This document shows, piece by piece, positions 21,701-34,100 of a stretch of DNA of 64,000 nt. The stretch comes from Cliona cf. orientalis (lineage: Eukaryota; Porifera; Demospongiae; Clionaida; Clionaidae): contig OZ005706.1 of assembly GCA_963930775.1 (NCBI GenBank), positions 2,374,545 to 2,438,544 on the forward strand, in the 5' to 3' direction. Each line of letters starts with the position of its first letter. Positions within the stretch are counted from its first letter, which is position 1. The notes under the pieces are model-generated. The model did not search any database, had not been told where the DNA came from, and saw nothing but the letters and a program-made list of their open reading frames with translations. A program made the translations under genes and the position numbers.

Positions 21701-24700
21701 GTGAAAGTGGCGGTGCAGACTTGTCCGGACAACTGAACAGTGACAATGCACTATGGGATGGACGTGGGTGCTCTGCTGATAGCTCATGCTGCAGCTTCAA
21801 CGAGCCCCCCTACTTTGTGGCCACCCTGAACGCCCCAACCTGTGAAAACATTGATGCACGGATATGTGCTAGCGATGGTCCTGAAGATGAGGGAACACCA
21901 ATCCAGGTGATAGAACTCTACGTAAAATGAAATGAAACTATAAAAATTAATAACAAACTCGTCATCATCAATATTAAATTATTTGTGAGGCTTGCCGCTT
22001 TAATTGTGATTTATTTGTAAGTTTGTTGTTAATAATGTTATGCATGCAGGCTATTATCAGCTGTACGATTTCTGTGTAACAATTTTCTCATAGGTGATCA
22101 ACATCTCACTCAGCATATCCGTATTATAGGTGCGTGGGGCTGAATAAGCTAGTTTAGCAAAGGTTGATGGAGAGCGCTATATTTGACTAATGGTATGGAG
22201 GAGTGTTGTACACACTTGCACACATAGTACCAAGCAAAAGACAAGGTTGATATGCACAATGTCATACCACAGTCTCCAAGCACGGTGTCCATTCTCTGAT
22301 AAGCGCATTTCACATGTAGCAGCTTCTATACAATGTATGCAATTTTATATTCCGGACAAGCACCCATGCGGATCAAAACGGTGAATAATTATTACATTTC
22401 AAGTGCCATGAGCGCTTACCCGAGACACTGTGGTTCATACATTATTTATACACACACATGCAATTAATTTTCAGCAACTCAACGAACAGATAGCGCACTA
22501 TAAAGACCAATTACAAGAGTTAAAGGCCAAGACCAACCTCGAGGCCAAGTTCATCAAGAAAGAGTGTCAGGTAATATAATGGGAGAATGTGTGGTATGGC
22601 AAAACACATTATCAGTGTGCAGTGGTACAGCAGTCGTGCATGACTCCAGATCCTATAGTCAATTAGAGTGTTAATTAACACTGATAATACAAAGGAGCAA
22701 CCCACAGGTCTGAGAAGACCCAGACTTTAGTACCTTTGCATGGTTCAAGTAGATAGGTGTGCTTTAATGGGCATTGGGATGGTTCCCCCTCGGCTAGCCT
22801 CGTTCCCAAGCTCGTCCCATACTTGTAGCTATTCCCAGTGTGCATCAGAAGCTGGAAGGCGCCTGGGAATGAGGTTGCCTTAGGTTTGGGATTGAGCTTA
22901 AAGGATGCCGTTGTATCACGACAGGATCACAACATTAAGGCTATTTTACACGATGTAACCACACCCACTAGAAAGAATTCTCAGACCAAGTTTTAAATTA
23001 TCAGCTGTCTAGTGGATGTGGTTATGTCATGTATGATACTAATGATGCAATGCCTTTTTTGGAATTACGAAGTACATCCATGTCCCCAAGTCCTCAATAG
23101 TACTAATATTAAATTTTTCTTCCATCCTCTATTAATTTATTACACAAAAGGTTCATGTTGAAGTGAGTCAGCGTCACCAGTCCAATGCCGAGAGCAGCAT
23201 GAACCTGGAGGAGGACCAGCTGAAGCAGCAGCTTGAGGAGGAGGCCAGGGTCAGCCAGATGATTGAGGATTACCTCAAGAACCACTACGAGGAGCTGGTT
23301 GGACAGGTAGACAACTGGATGACTAGGCATGAGCAAGACCTCGACATGAAACTAAGGGATCTACATGAACTAAAGGTGAATACGTATTGTGAAGTGACAT
23401 CGTTCTCAGTTGCTATCTGCATCGGCATAGCTGCATAGAAACAAACTGACAACTTTACCATTCGATAAATGTAATACCCCAAGGATAACTAGAGTAGAGT
23501 ATCTAAGTCGAAATGTCGGCAAGTTTATTGAATAGCTAGGTAATCGCAGCAGAGAATCTTCATTTGTTTCTGTGATTATCATGGCCATTACTGAGTCTTA
23601 CGTCAAAATTTGAAACCAGCAAAGAATAATTATAGTCCTAAAGGCTAATGGGTTTCACCAATGGACCGTGCATGCGTACAACTGACATCACACTGAGATC
23701 ATCCGATATACAGTTATTATTATTATGTGACTCAACTACGATGGGATGATCCATTAGCGAGCATAACATGATCTGTTACGCAGGATCACCATTGTTAGTG
23801 CTGATGGCACATGCAGAGACAATGAATGCAGTGGCTGAATTACGAGCCATGTCTGAGGTATGCAGCTAGTATTTCATCTTCAAGTAATAGGCTGGACTCC
23901 GTGTCTGGCTTGGCCAGCTGTAGCTTTCATGCTTGCATGCCCATAAGTATTTGCTGATTCACTTACTGTATAGTGTCCCGGCAAGCACCCACTCCCAGGT
24001 AATATGTAAGCGCCCATGTACCGCATATCATGGGGCCACTGTAGCAGCTTCTATACAAATGTATGGGATTTTGATCCCAGGTAAGCACCCATGCGGGCCA
24101 AAATCGCGAGCTATGTTTAAGTGCCCATGGGTGCTTACCCAGGACACTACGTATATACATGTAGTTATGTACATGTAGGTATATAGCTAATTATTATAAT
24201 CGGATTAGAAAATCAATACTCATAAGTAATTTTTCAGAATATTGATACAATATAATTTACTCAGGTACAAGTCCACCTAACCATGTATCCATTATTTCTT
24301 TCTGATATTCACATTGTAGCAAAATAAAGCCACAGGCTTGGTGAAAATGGATGAATTGACGAAGCTGTACAAAGAGTATGAAGAGGTGGTCATTGAGCAC
24401 CGTGCGATGAAGGAGAGAGCCAGACTCAAAGCAGAACAGGAGGAGAGAGAGAGGAAAGCTGCCATTAAGGTTAGTCTCAAGAACCACCACAATAAGCATG
24501 CTCCTTCTCTACTCCCAGTCCCATGACCATAACAATAGCTGGAATGTTTCGCAACTATTTCTTCCTACTCCCACTGGTGAAATTTTTTATTTCACCGAGT
24601 GTTTCTGTAACGCAGAGGTAGCTGAGCTTGGTGAAATTTTGACCAGCGATAATTATCAGCTAGCTGTACAAACTCACAGGGTTTCATCGGGGGGGGGGGG

Positions 24701-25157
24701 GGGGGGGAAGCTTCCCTCCAAACTCCCTAGCTCCCCCACCCCAAATTTGCCTTTAAGCATCATAATATCACAATAAGTTACCAAATCAAATCACTAGCAT
24801 TTGTTTTCGATCAAAAATTACCCGAAACAATCCAGGGGAATTCTCCTAAAATACGTCTCAAGGAACTTTGTATGCTGAATACGCCCACTCATTTATTGTG
24901 CTTCCACCCCAAATTTTTGTTGCTAGATGAAACCCTGACTCAGCAGAATAATATTATAATAATATTATAATAATATTATTACTAGTAATAGTTTGTGCAA
25001 TACTGTTGTTGTTTCTTTATTTCTTCAGCTACAAGCTTGGTGGAAGGGAGTGATGGTTCGTAAAGGACTAGGACCTTACGCCAAGAAAAAGAAGGGCAAG
25101 AAGGGAAAAGGAAAAGGCAAAGGAAAGAAAGGAAAGAAGGGAAAGAAGAAAAAATGA
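18759..25157 (+). CDS. IQCG: IQ domain-containing protein G / dynein regulatory complex subunit 9
   Basis: DRC9 is part of the nexin-dynein regulatory complex of motile cilia and binds calmodulin through its IQ motif. Nine exons join in frame: 18759-18920, 19499-19622, 19762-19945, 20020-20101, 22475-22570, 23151-23375, 23819-23857, 24320-24469 and 25029-25157. The product is about 396 residues; from memory human IQCG is about 440. Most of the chain is charged coiled coil (for example QMIEDYLKNHYEELVGQVD). The C-terminus holds the IQ-like segment LQAWWKGVMVRKGLGPY, then a Lys/Gly-rich tail, as in IQCG. The first ATG is used, in MISFSHTSPS. An X-box-like site lies just upstream. The 2.4-kb fourth intron contains an entire secreted-protein gene on the same strand, and the introns hold three copies of one MITE family. 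Confidence 0.87.
19071..19345. repeat. Long foldback element in IQCG intron 1
   Basis: Two arms of roughly 100-120 bases are inverted copies of each other. Shared landmarks are GGTACCYATTGCA, GCGCCAGCTACCC, GACTGTACG and CGCCCTCCTTCCG, with a short centre near 19200. The arms differ at scattered positions, which suggests an old insertion. No coding capacity. Confidence 0.75.
20193..20370. mobile_element. MITE family 1, copy 1 (GTGTCCCGGG ends)
   Basis: The copy of about 180 bp starts TAGTGTCCCGGGTGAACGCC. It carries GCCCATGGGCGCTTAAACAT and TTTCCATAGGTTTGTATAGA, and ends with a degraded CCCAGGATACT. It lies in IQCG intron 4. Related copies are at 22262, 23967 and 39312. Confidence 0.7.
21028..21930 (+). 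CDS. Secreted Cys-rich protein, intronless, nested in IQCG intron 4
   Basis: One uninterrupted frame encodes 300 residues. The ATG at 21028 gives a clear signal peptide (MKLFIAILYSIALPLAMA), so the product is secreted. A mature domain follows with many cysteines and the landmarks VVYIDMTNASHSCP, YVDGVSLTYGK, HIWTFAAGK, IGQNYFCESGG, LWDGRGC, CCSFNEPPYF and a C-terminal TPIQVIELYVK. I recognise this landmark order from an uncharacterised extracellular family abundant in sponges and cnidarians; its function is unknown. It lies wholly within the 20102-22474 intron of IQCG, on the same strand. A TATA-like TATATAGCTATAATA lies about 90 bases upstream and an ATTAAA signal follows the stop. Lack of introns among intron-rich neighbours fits retroposition or a naturally intronless family. 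Confidence 0.85.
   Translation: MKLFIAILYSIALPLAMAYVQCPTGSLPVQVAGEKLYSSTCDSQDGLDSLQSLNDRVDAAIESVLPRIDAILTPSPCEGPDWKRVVYIDMTNASHSCPANSDWQEDTLSGMRVCRRMSGSVNKCGEATFTVDSDLIGSYSMVCGKIIAYKFGTTEAFGKLYAENTGLDREYVDGVSLTYGKNPRHHIWTFAAGKANEQQRNHFVCPCDTIGTPLDSSFIGQNYFCESGGADLSGQLNSDNALWDGRGCSADSSCCSFNEPPYFVATLNAPTCENIDARICASDGPEDEGTPIQVIELYVK
22262..22433. mobile_element. MITE family 1, copy 2 (degraded)
   Basis: This copy shares GTAGCAGCTTCTATACAATG, ACAAGCACCCATGCGG and GCGCTTACCCGAGACACT with the copy at 23967, in the same orientation. Its ends are eroded. It lies in IQCG intron 4, downstream of the nested gene. Confidence 0.65.
22794..22880. repeat. Short TIR element, GCCTCGTTCCCA ends
   Basis: About 87 bp bounded by TAGCCTCGTTCCCA and its near inverted copy TGGGAATGAGGTTGCC, in IQCG intron 5. 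Similar CCTCGTCCCCAGG-type words occur near 39900 and 49600. Confidence 0.5.
23967..24150. mobile_element. MITE family 1, copy 3
   Basis: The copy runs from TATAGTGTCCCGGCAAGC to GCTTACCCAGGACACTAC, so both inverted ends are present. It is in the opposite orientation to copy 1, with the CCCATGGG motif near its right end. It lies in IQCG intron 7. Confidence 0.7.
24677..24937. mobile_element. MITE family 2, copy 1 (CAGGGTTTCATC ends, ACTCA duplication)
   Basis: The 261-bp element has perfect ends, CAGGGTTTCATC and GATGAAACCCTG, flanked on both sides by ACTCA (24672-24676 and 24938-24942). A poly-G tract lies near its left end. Its interior matches the copy at 50391 along most of its length. 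It sits in the last intron of IQCG. Confidence 0.85.
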
Positions 25158-25747
25158 CAGGCTCTGTGTAATAACATTATTGTATGTGTAGCATTTTGCA
25201 TTTCCACCTCGACATTAAATCAGTATTGTGTCGGAATTGGTACGGCGTCGTCAATGCATCAAGTATAATAATATTATTATCGTAGTACTCGCGCGCATGC
25301 GGGTGCGTGCGGGGGTGTCGTTAGGTGTGGTTTGATGTATTGGCGAGCTATAATAGCGTATAAATGGCATGTGCATGCATGTTTCTATAAGCGTTGATAG
25401 TAGATCTACCAGCGTAAGTCATCTTGACCGAGGCAGGAGAGTCCGAGAGAATAGGAGCAAGATCAATCGACGCTGAATTTCTACTGAGTAGGTAATAAGT
25501 GATCGTAATTAATTTTTAGCGATTATCACACTTCTGATAGGTGACAAGTGAATTATAGTGCAATGCTTGCAGACTGAGACGTACATGTAAAACATGTACA
25601 ATTAAGGCTTGAATTTTAGACCTGATCCTTGACTAAAATACCGTATATCTGCTCTCTCTCACTGATATAGGCTCAATATTTTGATCAGCAAGTGTTTGGT
25701 TTGAGAGATTCAACTTGTAACAGAGAAAACCCTACAATTATTGGACC
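25158..25747. other. IQCG 3' flank and filamin promoter region
   Basis: It holds the IQCG 3' end and the filamin upstream region. A possible 5'-UTR intron (donor after 25490, acceptor near 25670) is consistent with splice signals but is only a suggestion. No coding sequence is seen. Confidence 0.6.
25359..25365 (+). promoter_or_regulatory. Candidate TATA box for filamin
   Basis: TATAAAT in a locally GC-rich setting (GCGTATAAATGGC), about 385 bases before the filamin ATG. If it is used, transcription would start near 25390 and leave a 5' UTR of about 350 bases, or less if the UTR is spliced. Confidence 0.4.
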
Positions 25748-28063
25748 ATGCCCCTCAAGAAGAAAGGAGGGGCTTCCTCAAAGAGTAAGGGAGGCACCCT
25801 GGAGAAGCAGCAGGACATTATTTCGCTGGAGACATGGGCCATAGCGCAGAAGACGACGTTCACCAACTGGATCAACGAGAAGCTAAAACACAGTGGAGTG
25901 CACGTCAAGGATTTGTTTAGTGATCTGGCCGATGGTTTGGTACTGATAAAGCTGATGGAAGTACTCAGTGGAAAGAAAATGCATGGAAAGTAAGTGAGGT
26001 CGTGTAGGGAGGGAGGGAGCTGGAGGGAGAGAGAGATCGAAAGAGAGAGAGAGAGAGAGAAAGAGGGAGTGAGCGTGAGTGCAGTGGGGGAGAAGAATAT
26101 ATTATTATTGTGGTTTCACATCCACATTTGGGTGGATAAGTTGAAACTTGGCAGTGTGAGTTAGTGATGGGGCCAGGTACCACCTACATGATAGTATAAA
26201 TAATAACGAGAAGACAATTGTCAGCCTGGGTTACTTAGCTCCATCAATAAAGTACCTTGGGTGTGTCAGAAGTGCTAGTATAGCTATATAAAATTAATAC
26301 ACATACTGGTTAAGTGCAGAGGCATTTGATGTTAGCACTATTGTTTACTCATACTAGAAGCCATGGTGATTATATAGCAGGTAAGTGGCATACTTTGGCC
26401 ATAAAGTGATGTTTACACTACTTTGCACCTTAAGTGAATTTGGCATCCCTCTGGAATTTAGAGTTGGAATTCCAGGTATAGCTGAAGCTGTATCGGTGGA
26501 GATACAATAGTAGCCTGGCTGCTGGGAGACATGAATTGGCAATAGGTATTAATTACATTGAATGCAACTGAGTCATGATCAGTGATGTGCCCCAGCAGAA
26601 TACTGAAGTGGTATAATCTTATTATAAACCTGAAAGCTGAACTATTTATAAATTAACCACATGTAATTCCACTAAACCACATCAAAGTGGACTTCTAGAG
26701 CAGTACGCTACCATCCTTCCACTCTTCATGCCTTTATTTCTTTTGGTACAAAAATGTAATAGTTACATCCAATTATATTATTCCAGCTGTGCACACAGTC
26801 TAACAATGTATTTAGTCTTTGAGCTAGACCCTTCCTTACGCTTATAGCGTATAATACAAGCAAAAGAAAGGGTCTAGCTCGATAGACTAGCATACACTGT
26901 ACTCTCCTCTGTGACAACTTTTACCGATAATATATTTCAGAGACTAACTCTGTCAGGGTGTTGAATACTAATAGAGGTGGAAGAAATTTACTATGATAGA
27001 TCACTATGTATGCACATCATACACTATCAGGTATCACAACAAGCCAAGTCGTGCTGCTCAGCGTAACCAGAATCTGACCACGGTGTTTGCATTTATGACC
27101 GATATTGAACACCTTCCAATCGCTGATATCAGTAAGTCTAATACATGCACACAAAGTCTGTTTTACTTTTGGGTAAAAGTGAGGCTACAAGTTACGGTAA
27201 CTATAGTACAATGTCATGTATGTTGTGACGTGATGAACTCCGAGGTACTCTTTTAGTAATTTGTCAAACTACATCTGCTGTACACTGCCATTATTGTTAA
27301 GGTAGTGTACAGTGCAAGTATTATGGGAAGAAAGGATTTATGTAATATGATATCATGTTCGGCGTGTGAAAGACAATGTGGGGGTGGGGAGAGTTTTGAA
27401 TCCATAGCTTAGCAATAATTATCGTATAGCCACAAAATTTATCGGTTTCCACCAAAAATTTAAAAACAGCAACATAATATTATGCATTGATCATGATCCT
27501 CACACTGAACCGCCAAAATCAATCCTGCTGCAAAGGCAATTTGGGACCCAACTCCCATGTGGCTATAGTATAATACTATAATATAATAGTGCCATAGGGA
27601 ACCCCAATAATCATCATTAGCTTAGCTACTGTTGTGGTATTGTTATTGTTGCTATGAGCTAGCCTCTTACCCAGGTCTTTCCGTCTTTGAATCAGAAAAT
27701 AAAAACATGACTAGGCCTACATGTATAGGTACTGTGAGCATAATATAGCCATGAGTTGATTCCCAATAAATGTTCTACAACATTTCCTGCTAGCGTTACA
27801 TGCATCGGTAGATTTGATGATGGCCGATGGTGATTGCTGCGGCAAAAGATCTGATGGTTGAGTACATCATGCATGCACTATTATACGTGAAGTAGCTTCC
27901 TCTTGCTATTACAGTGCACTAAATGTATCAACCATGTTACATAGCAATATTCCATGCCTTTGATAGCTAGCTTGCACTCCGTAGAGTCCCCCCTCTCTCT
28001 TTCTCTCTCCTTCCCTTTCTCTCTCTCCCCTCCTCTCTCCCTCCCTCTCTCTCTCTCCCCTTC

Positions 28064-28104
<41 letters not shown>

Positions 28105-31100
28105 TTCTCTCTATGAGAGTGTGTGTGTGTGTACAGACTGTACACCCATCAGTATCCAAACACTTGAAGGGGGATGCTACCCTTGGTGCTATAATACGCG
28201 TACTATACATACAGCTGTCATAGCAATCGACTGGCAGTGTTTGCATAATTTAAAAGACTGCTGAAGTCACACATAAGTGCTATGATCATAGCAAGGACTT
28301 ACAGATTTGGTGATGGTCATGTATCTACAGCTAGTCCCGTAAATATTTCAGGGCAGATTTGAACGTACACTCCTGTAGCTACAAATCACTTAAGGTAGAT
28401 CCCAAATAAACATTGTTTTGTTTGATTGGGTGGTGACCCTAGCTTGCCTATGGACAAATGAATAGCCTAATTTTGTGTGTTTAATTTTTTGGCTCATGCT
28501 ACCAACTGAAATAATATTATTCACTATATCTACTTGCAGTATTGTATTTAGAGGGTGGGGAGCACAGGAATTACCCCTCCCTAAGAATTTCTCAAGTGTA
28601 TGAAAGTAGATTAATACTGCACAGCACTGGAACAGATCTGATTCAGTAATTATTGACTAATCCCTGAAATCACATTATGCAAAAGGCAGAGCCACCATTA
28701 AATTATTCTTATAGCCACAGATACTTGATTGGGTGTGGGAGTATCTGTCCAATCCAATCATGCTATTCCAGGGAACAGACCGTGCATGAAAACTATCTAA
28801 TTACACAAAGTTCCCCAGTTCCTGTGAAGAGCTTTCACCACACAGTGTAGGAGGCATCCTTAGGGTTGCTATAGGCACTCCTTGATTCAATCAAAACGTA
28901 CTGACTTCGAATTTATGGGAGAATAGGTTTACATAGTAATAATAAGTAGTAATGATCTTCATTCTGTCTGGACAGCCTATTACGCAGCATTACATGATTT
29001 AATATGTAAATGATCTATGCACATGTACATGCACATGCACGAGATGTGCCACATGCATGTAGATAAAAGCTTGCCTAACTAGCCATTGCGCAGTAGAAGT
29101 TAACTTAATGGATACTAATTATACGCTTAGAGTAACGTTTTGAGAAGAGAAATGAGATAATTAAGACTTCTAGAAAGTGCATTCCTTTGCAACCACAGTA
29201 TAGTAAATCGCAGCCAAAGGCCGACTAACTGACTGCTTTGAAATACCATACTCTCCCTGTAACTCAAAACCTAGTTTTCGATTGCACAGCTCTTTTACAT
29301 ACTTGAGTGGTGCCTATGCATCTACATGTATGTTGGCGAATTTACTACGAAGCAAAATTGACTCATATCAAACTCTCTCTCCCACCCTCCTCCCCTCCAG
29401 CTACCAACCATATACTAGAACATGACTACAAGCAAATCCTAAGCCTCATTTGGCAGCTCATTGCTCACTACCATATCACCGAGACGAGTAAAGGCTCCAA
29501 GACCTTGCTGCTCGACTGGTTCTCCACGACACTTCCCGACAAGGAGATCTTCAACTTCACCACCAGCTGGAGGGACGGACGAAATCTCTCCGCTCTCGTC
29601 AATTACTGCAATCCAGATCTCATTCCAGATCACAGCTCACTCAGCCCTAGCAATGCTCTGGAGAACACAAAACATGCCATGAAACTAGCAGAGGACAAGC
29701 TAGGCATCCCGCACGTTGTTTCACCGGAAGAACTAACCAGCGAGACATCCGAAGAACGCAGTGTGATGGTCTACCTTGCTTACTTTGTCAGAGAGAACTC
29801 TCCAGGCCAGAAGCGACTACTGGAGTGGCTCCAGGAGAAGATACCTGAACACAAGGTGACCGATCTCTCCACAGCGTGGGTGGACGGTAGAGCACTGGGA
29901 GCACTTACTCATGCACTCTCAGGCTGGGAATTTCAAGCACACAAGGAGTTTAAATCTGACGCAGCTGTGGAGAATTGTAAGCAAGCAATGGAAGCTGCCG
30001 AGAATCTTCTAGGAGTGGATCAGACACTCATGCCTGAGGAGTTTGCCGATCCCAACTTCAACACCATCATCCGCAGCACCTACCTCACACAGTTTCTCTA
30101 CGCCTCCTCTCACCCAAAGATGGTCAACATGCACGTTCCTGAACAAGCCGGACCCTCAGGTGTTGCCTACATTGACATTATTTGTCCGGAGGGAGTTTCT
30201 GGAGAGGTGGATGCCTTCACCAAAAGCTACACCACTGGGAAGGTGCAAGCCTCCGCCGAATCTACCGGAGAGAACCAGTACAGAATCTCTTTTCCCGTGG
30301 AGAACTCCGAGATGTACACTCTGACAGTGAGTGTTGGTGGTAAGCGTGTGAAGGGCTCCCCTTTCTCATTCAATCTCACACGACCAGACCCCAATGCTGT
30401 CAAGCACGTCAATACCATCTTGCCCAAGAAGGCTGGAATTCCAGCTTTGCTTCTCTTTGACTTGGCCGATGCTGGAAAGGGTACGCTAACCTGCAACGTG
30501 ACAGGAGAAACGAGCGGAGAGGTGATCAATACAGCAGAGATGATGTCTCCCACCAGCTGCAAAGTTTCCTTCTTTCCTTGGGAAAATGACGTCTACAACA
30601 TTCACGTAAACTTCAACGGTGAACGAGTGAAGAATTCTCCATTCACCGTGCCCATCAACAACCTTCTGCAGCCCGAGAGAGTTGCTGTAGGCAAGCCAGA
30701 AGCCGCTGGTGGTGTAGGTAAACCAGTGACTGTTCCAATCGACATCAGCAAAGCAGGTGAGGCTAGCCTGATAGTGAAGTGTGTTGGGGAGAAAGCCGGG
30801 GAGATTGAGACATTTCCCTTGCAAGTAGATGATCAGGAAAAGCCCACTGGAGTTACATTCACACCGCCCATTGAGGATGTTTATAGCATTTCCATAGTAT
30901 TTGGTAACACCGAAGTGGAAGGTTCGCCCATTACGATCAACCTTATTCCTCCCCCTCCAGATCCAAAGAAGGTCAAACTCTCAAAGCCACCATCGGGAGC
31001 TCTCGATGCAGGCCAGCTGATCGTGGTCGGATTCGATACTTCAAAGGCTGGGAAAGGAGAATTGACGGCTACGTGCACTGGTAAGGTAGTCGGTGAGCTG

Positions 31101-34100
31101 GAAGTGCAGGTGAAGGAGGTGTCACCAAACAACTACGAGGTGTCTTTCACTCCTCCCACCGAGGACGACTACAAGCTTGAGGTGACCTGGGGCGGTGGGG
31201 AGGTGGCAGGTTCCCCTTTCAGATTGAACATAATATCAAAGGATCACCCCAATCCCAATAATGTCAAGTTGGTGGGATTTCCAACACCAAAGGATATCCT
31301 GATTGTTGGTGAAGAAATCAGCTTTCAAGTCGATACTAACACGGCCGGGAAAGGTGTGCTCAAAGTTGAGGTGGAATGTGAAGCATCCAGATCGAATAAC
31401 CAAGGTCAGAAACAGCAAGAAATGGCAAAAGGTGAGCCATCAGTTGGTGGAGAGAGCAAAGCAGAAGGTGGTTCAAAATTAAAAGAAGACGAATCAATAC
31501 CAAAGAAAGAGGAGAACACTGAAATGCCAGGCTCACCACCACCCCCTCCCCCTCCACCACCTCCACCACTCCCATCGTCACAGCAGCAGGAACAACAGGA
31601 AAAACCAGAACAGCCCAACCAACAACCTGAGCAATCACAACAGGAACAAACACAAGAACAAAAAGCTGAATCAGCAGCTGCGGTAGCTGTGCCGGCCGCA
31701 CCAGCTATCTCCATCACTCCAGAGCCTTCCGAGCCAATCGTGGAACAAAGCAAGGATAATCCAAAGGTCTACAATGTCACCTACAAGCCAATTGTCAGTG
31801 GAGAGCACACTATGAAAATTACTTGGGCTGGAGAGCTTCTACCTTCCTTCCCTAAAGCATTCAACATCATTCAACCCCGTATGGCTGAATTTGGCTCACC
31901 GATTAAGATTGAGCTGAGGACAAACTACAAACGAAAGCATCTCAAAGTACAGGCTGTAGCCAGAAAGGGCAACAAAGAACACAAAGTGAGAATGGACAAG
32001 ATAGCCACTGGCCATTATGTCCTCATTTTCCATCCAAAGGAGCCTGGAATCTACCTCCTACACGTGGCAACTAAGGAGAAAAAGCTTGAAGAGAGTCCTT
32101 ATATCATTGACTACAGTCACAAGGCTGTCAAGCCAGAGGGAGTGAAGGTCTCAGGCCTTGGGGAGCAAGCCTACGTTGGAGAGCCCATCATATTCACTAT
32201 CAATGCCAGAAGTGCTGGAGACGGTGAAGTATCTGTCTACCGTCAATCCATGGGGTCCGTTCTCAGCTTGGATTCGACCCTTACCCAAGAGGGAGAAGCA
32301 ATATCTATTCATCTGCAATCCAACGACGATGGCACATACTCTGCTGTCTATACTCCAAGTGCTCCAGGTGAAGAGCATCTCGATGTTCGATTTGCAGGAG
32401 TTCCCATTCCCGGTAGCCCATTCCCAGTTTCGGTTCTGAAAAAAGACGTCGGAGAAGGAGCAGCAGCTGCAGATATCCCACCAAAAGCTTCTGGGAGTCC
32501 ACCTACTAGTAAAGGTGGGAAGAAAAAGAAAGGAACAATATCTGGTTTTGATCTGGACAATGAAAGATTCCTGGTTGGTGCAACGCAGAAATTCAAGCTG
32601 CACTGTGAGGAGCTGGGTGAGGGTAAGCTCGACGTGACCTGCAAGCCACAAAATGCAGCCGAGATAGACGTGACTACCACCACGGGAGAAAACTCCTACT
32701 GGGTGGAGATTACACCAAAGAAGGCGGGAAAACATGACATCATCGTACGCTATGCCGGAAAGCACATCACTGGAAGTCCTTTCCGAGTTCAGTTTCTCTC
32801 ACGTGGAGACGCTCTCAAATGCTCGATGGTCGATCCTCTTTCTGACTGCCCAACTGAAATAGAAAACGAAGTTGTGTTCTGCATATCCACCAAGGGAGCT
32901 GGAAAGGGAAAGTTAAGAGCCACTGCCAAGAGCATATCTACACAGAAAGAAGTCCCAACTACCGTCACAAAGTTTAACTCACAAAAGCATCACTACCACG
33001 TCCAATTTCCCCCAACAGAAGGCCTCAACTACACACTCAATGTATTCTACGACGAGCTACACATCCAAGGGTCTCCTTTCAGGATCGCACTTGGGGACGC
33101 CTCCCGCTGTCGTACCTCCGGTGAGGGTCTAGTCAAGGCCTGGTCCCATAAATGGAATAAGTTTACCGTTGACAGTGAGGAGGCTGGACCAGGAGAGCTA
33201 AGTGTGACCATTGAAGGTGAAGACCTCGGTGGCACCGATGGAGAGAGTAGCCGAATTGAGCCCAACATCTCTCAGCTTGATGACTTTCATCATGAAGTGG
33301 CCTACCTTCCGACGGAAGTTGGCAGCTACTGGATAACCATCAAGTGGGGCAACATTGAGATTCCCGGCAGCCCCTTCTGTATACCGTGCCGCAAACCTCT
33401 CGAACCATCACAGTTTGCCATTGAGGAGATTATCACGCAGACATTCTTAGGAAAGCCAGCTCAAATCATTGTCAACTGTAACGAGGTGATAGAAGAGGAC
33501 GATAAAATGACCGTTTCGGTTCATTCACCGCAGGATGAGCGTCACCAGGGAGAAGTCGTACGTAGCAGCGATCAGTCCTACACCTGCACCATTACTCCAC
33601 CAAGCCTGGGCAACTACAAGGTGTACATCTTATGGGACGAGAAGCATGTTCCTGAGAGTCCATTTGACATTGAGAACATTCCAGTCCCGAGCAGTGAGCA
33701 GTTTACTATTGAAGCAACTGAAGCCGAACATCAAATGATTGCTATGAAAGTGCACGGTCCAAAGTACGCCTTCCGCTATGGCCAGCTTATAGCGACAGTC
33801 AAGAATACGACGGCTGGAAATGAACCACCAGTCACCGTCACTAAGAATAGCCATGAAGAGAGTTTCGTGCAATTCAAGCCAGTTCATGGTGAAGGAGAGC
33901 ACTTGGTCAAAATCACCTACAATGACCAAGATGTTCAAGGCTCGCCATTCACACTCGTTTCAACAGATGCATCTCAATGCTATGCCAAAGGTAAGGGCAT
34001 CCAAAAAGCTGCAGTCAACAAGGAGAATAAATTCGCTGTCTTTACGGAGAATGGTGGACCAGGAGAGCTTCGTGTCGAGATAGAAGGTGAGGTGCAAGGG

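Noticed and set aside
27881-28246. Frames rich in Arg-Glu repeats
   Set aside because: They arise from a CT/GA simple repeat in filamin intron 2.
30486-33938. Several antisense frames over the filamin exon
   Set aside because: They are shadows of the filamin coding frame and lack features of their own.
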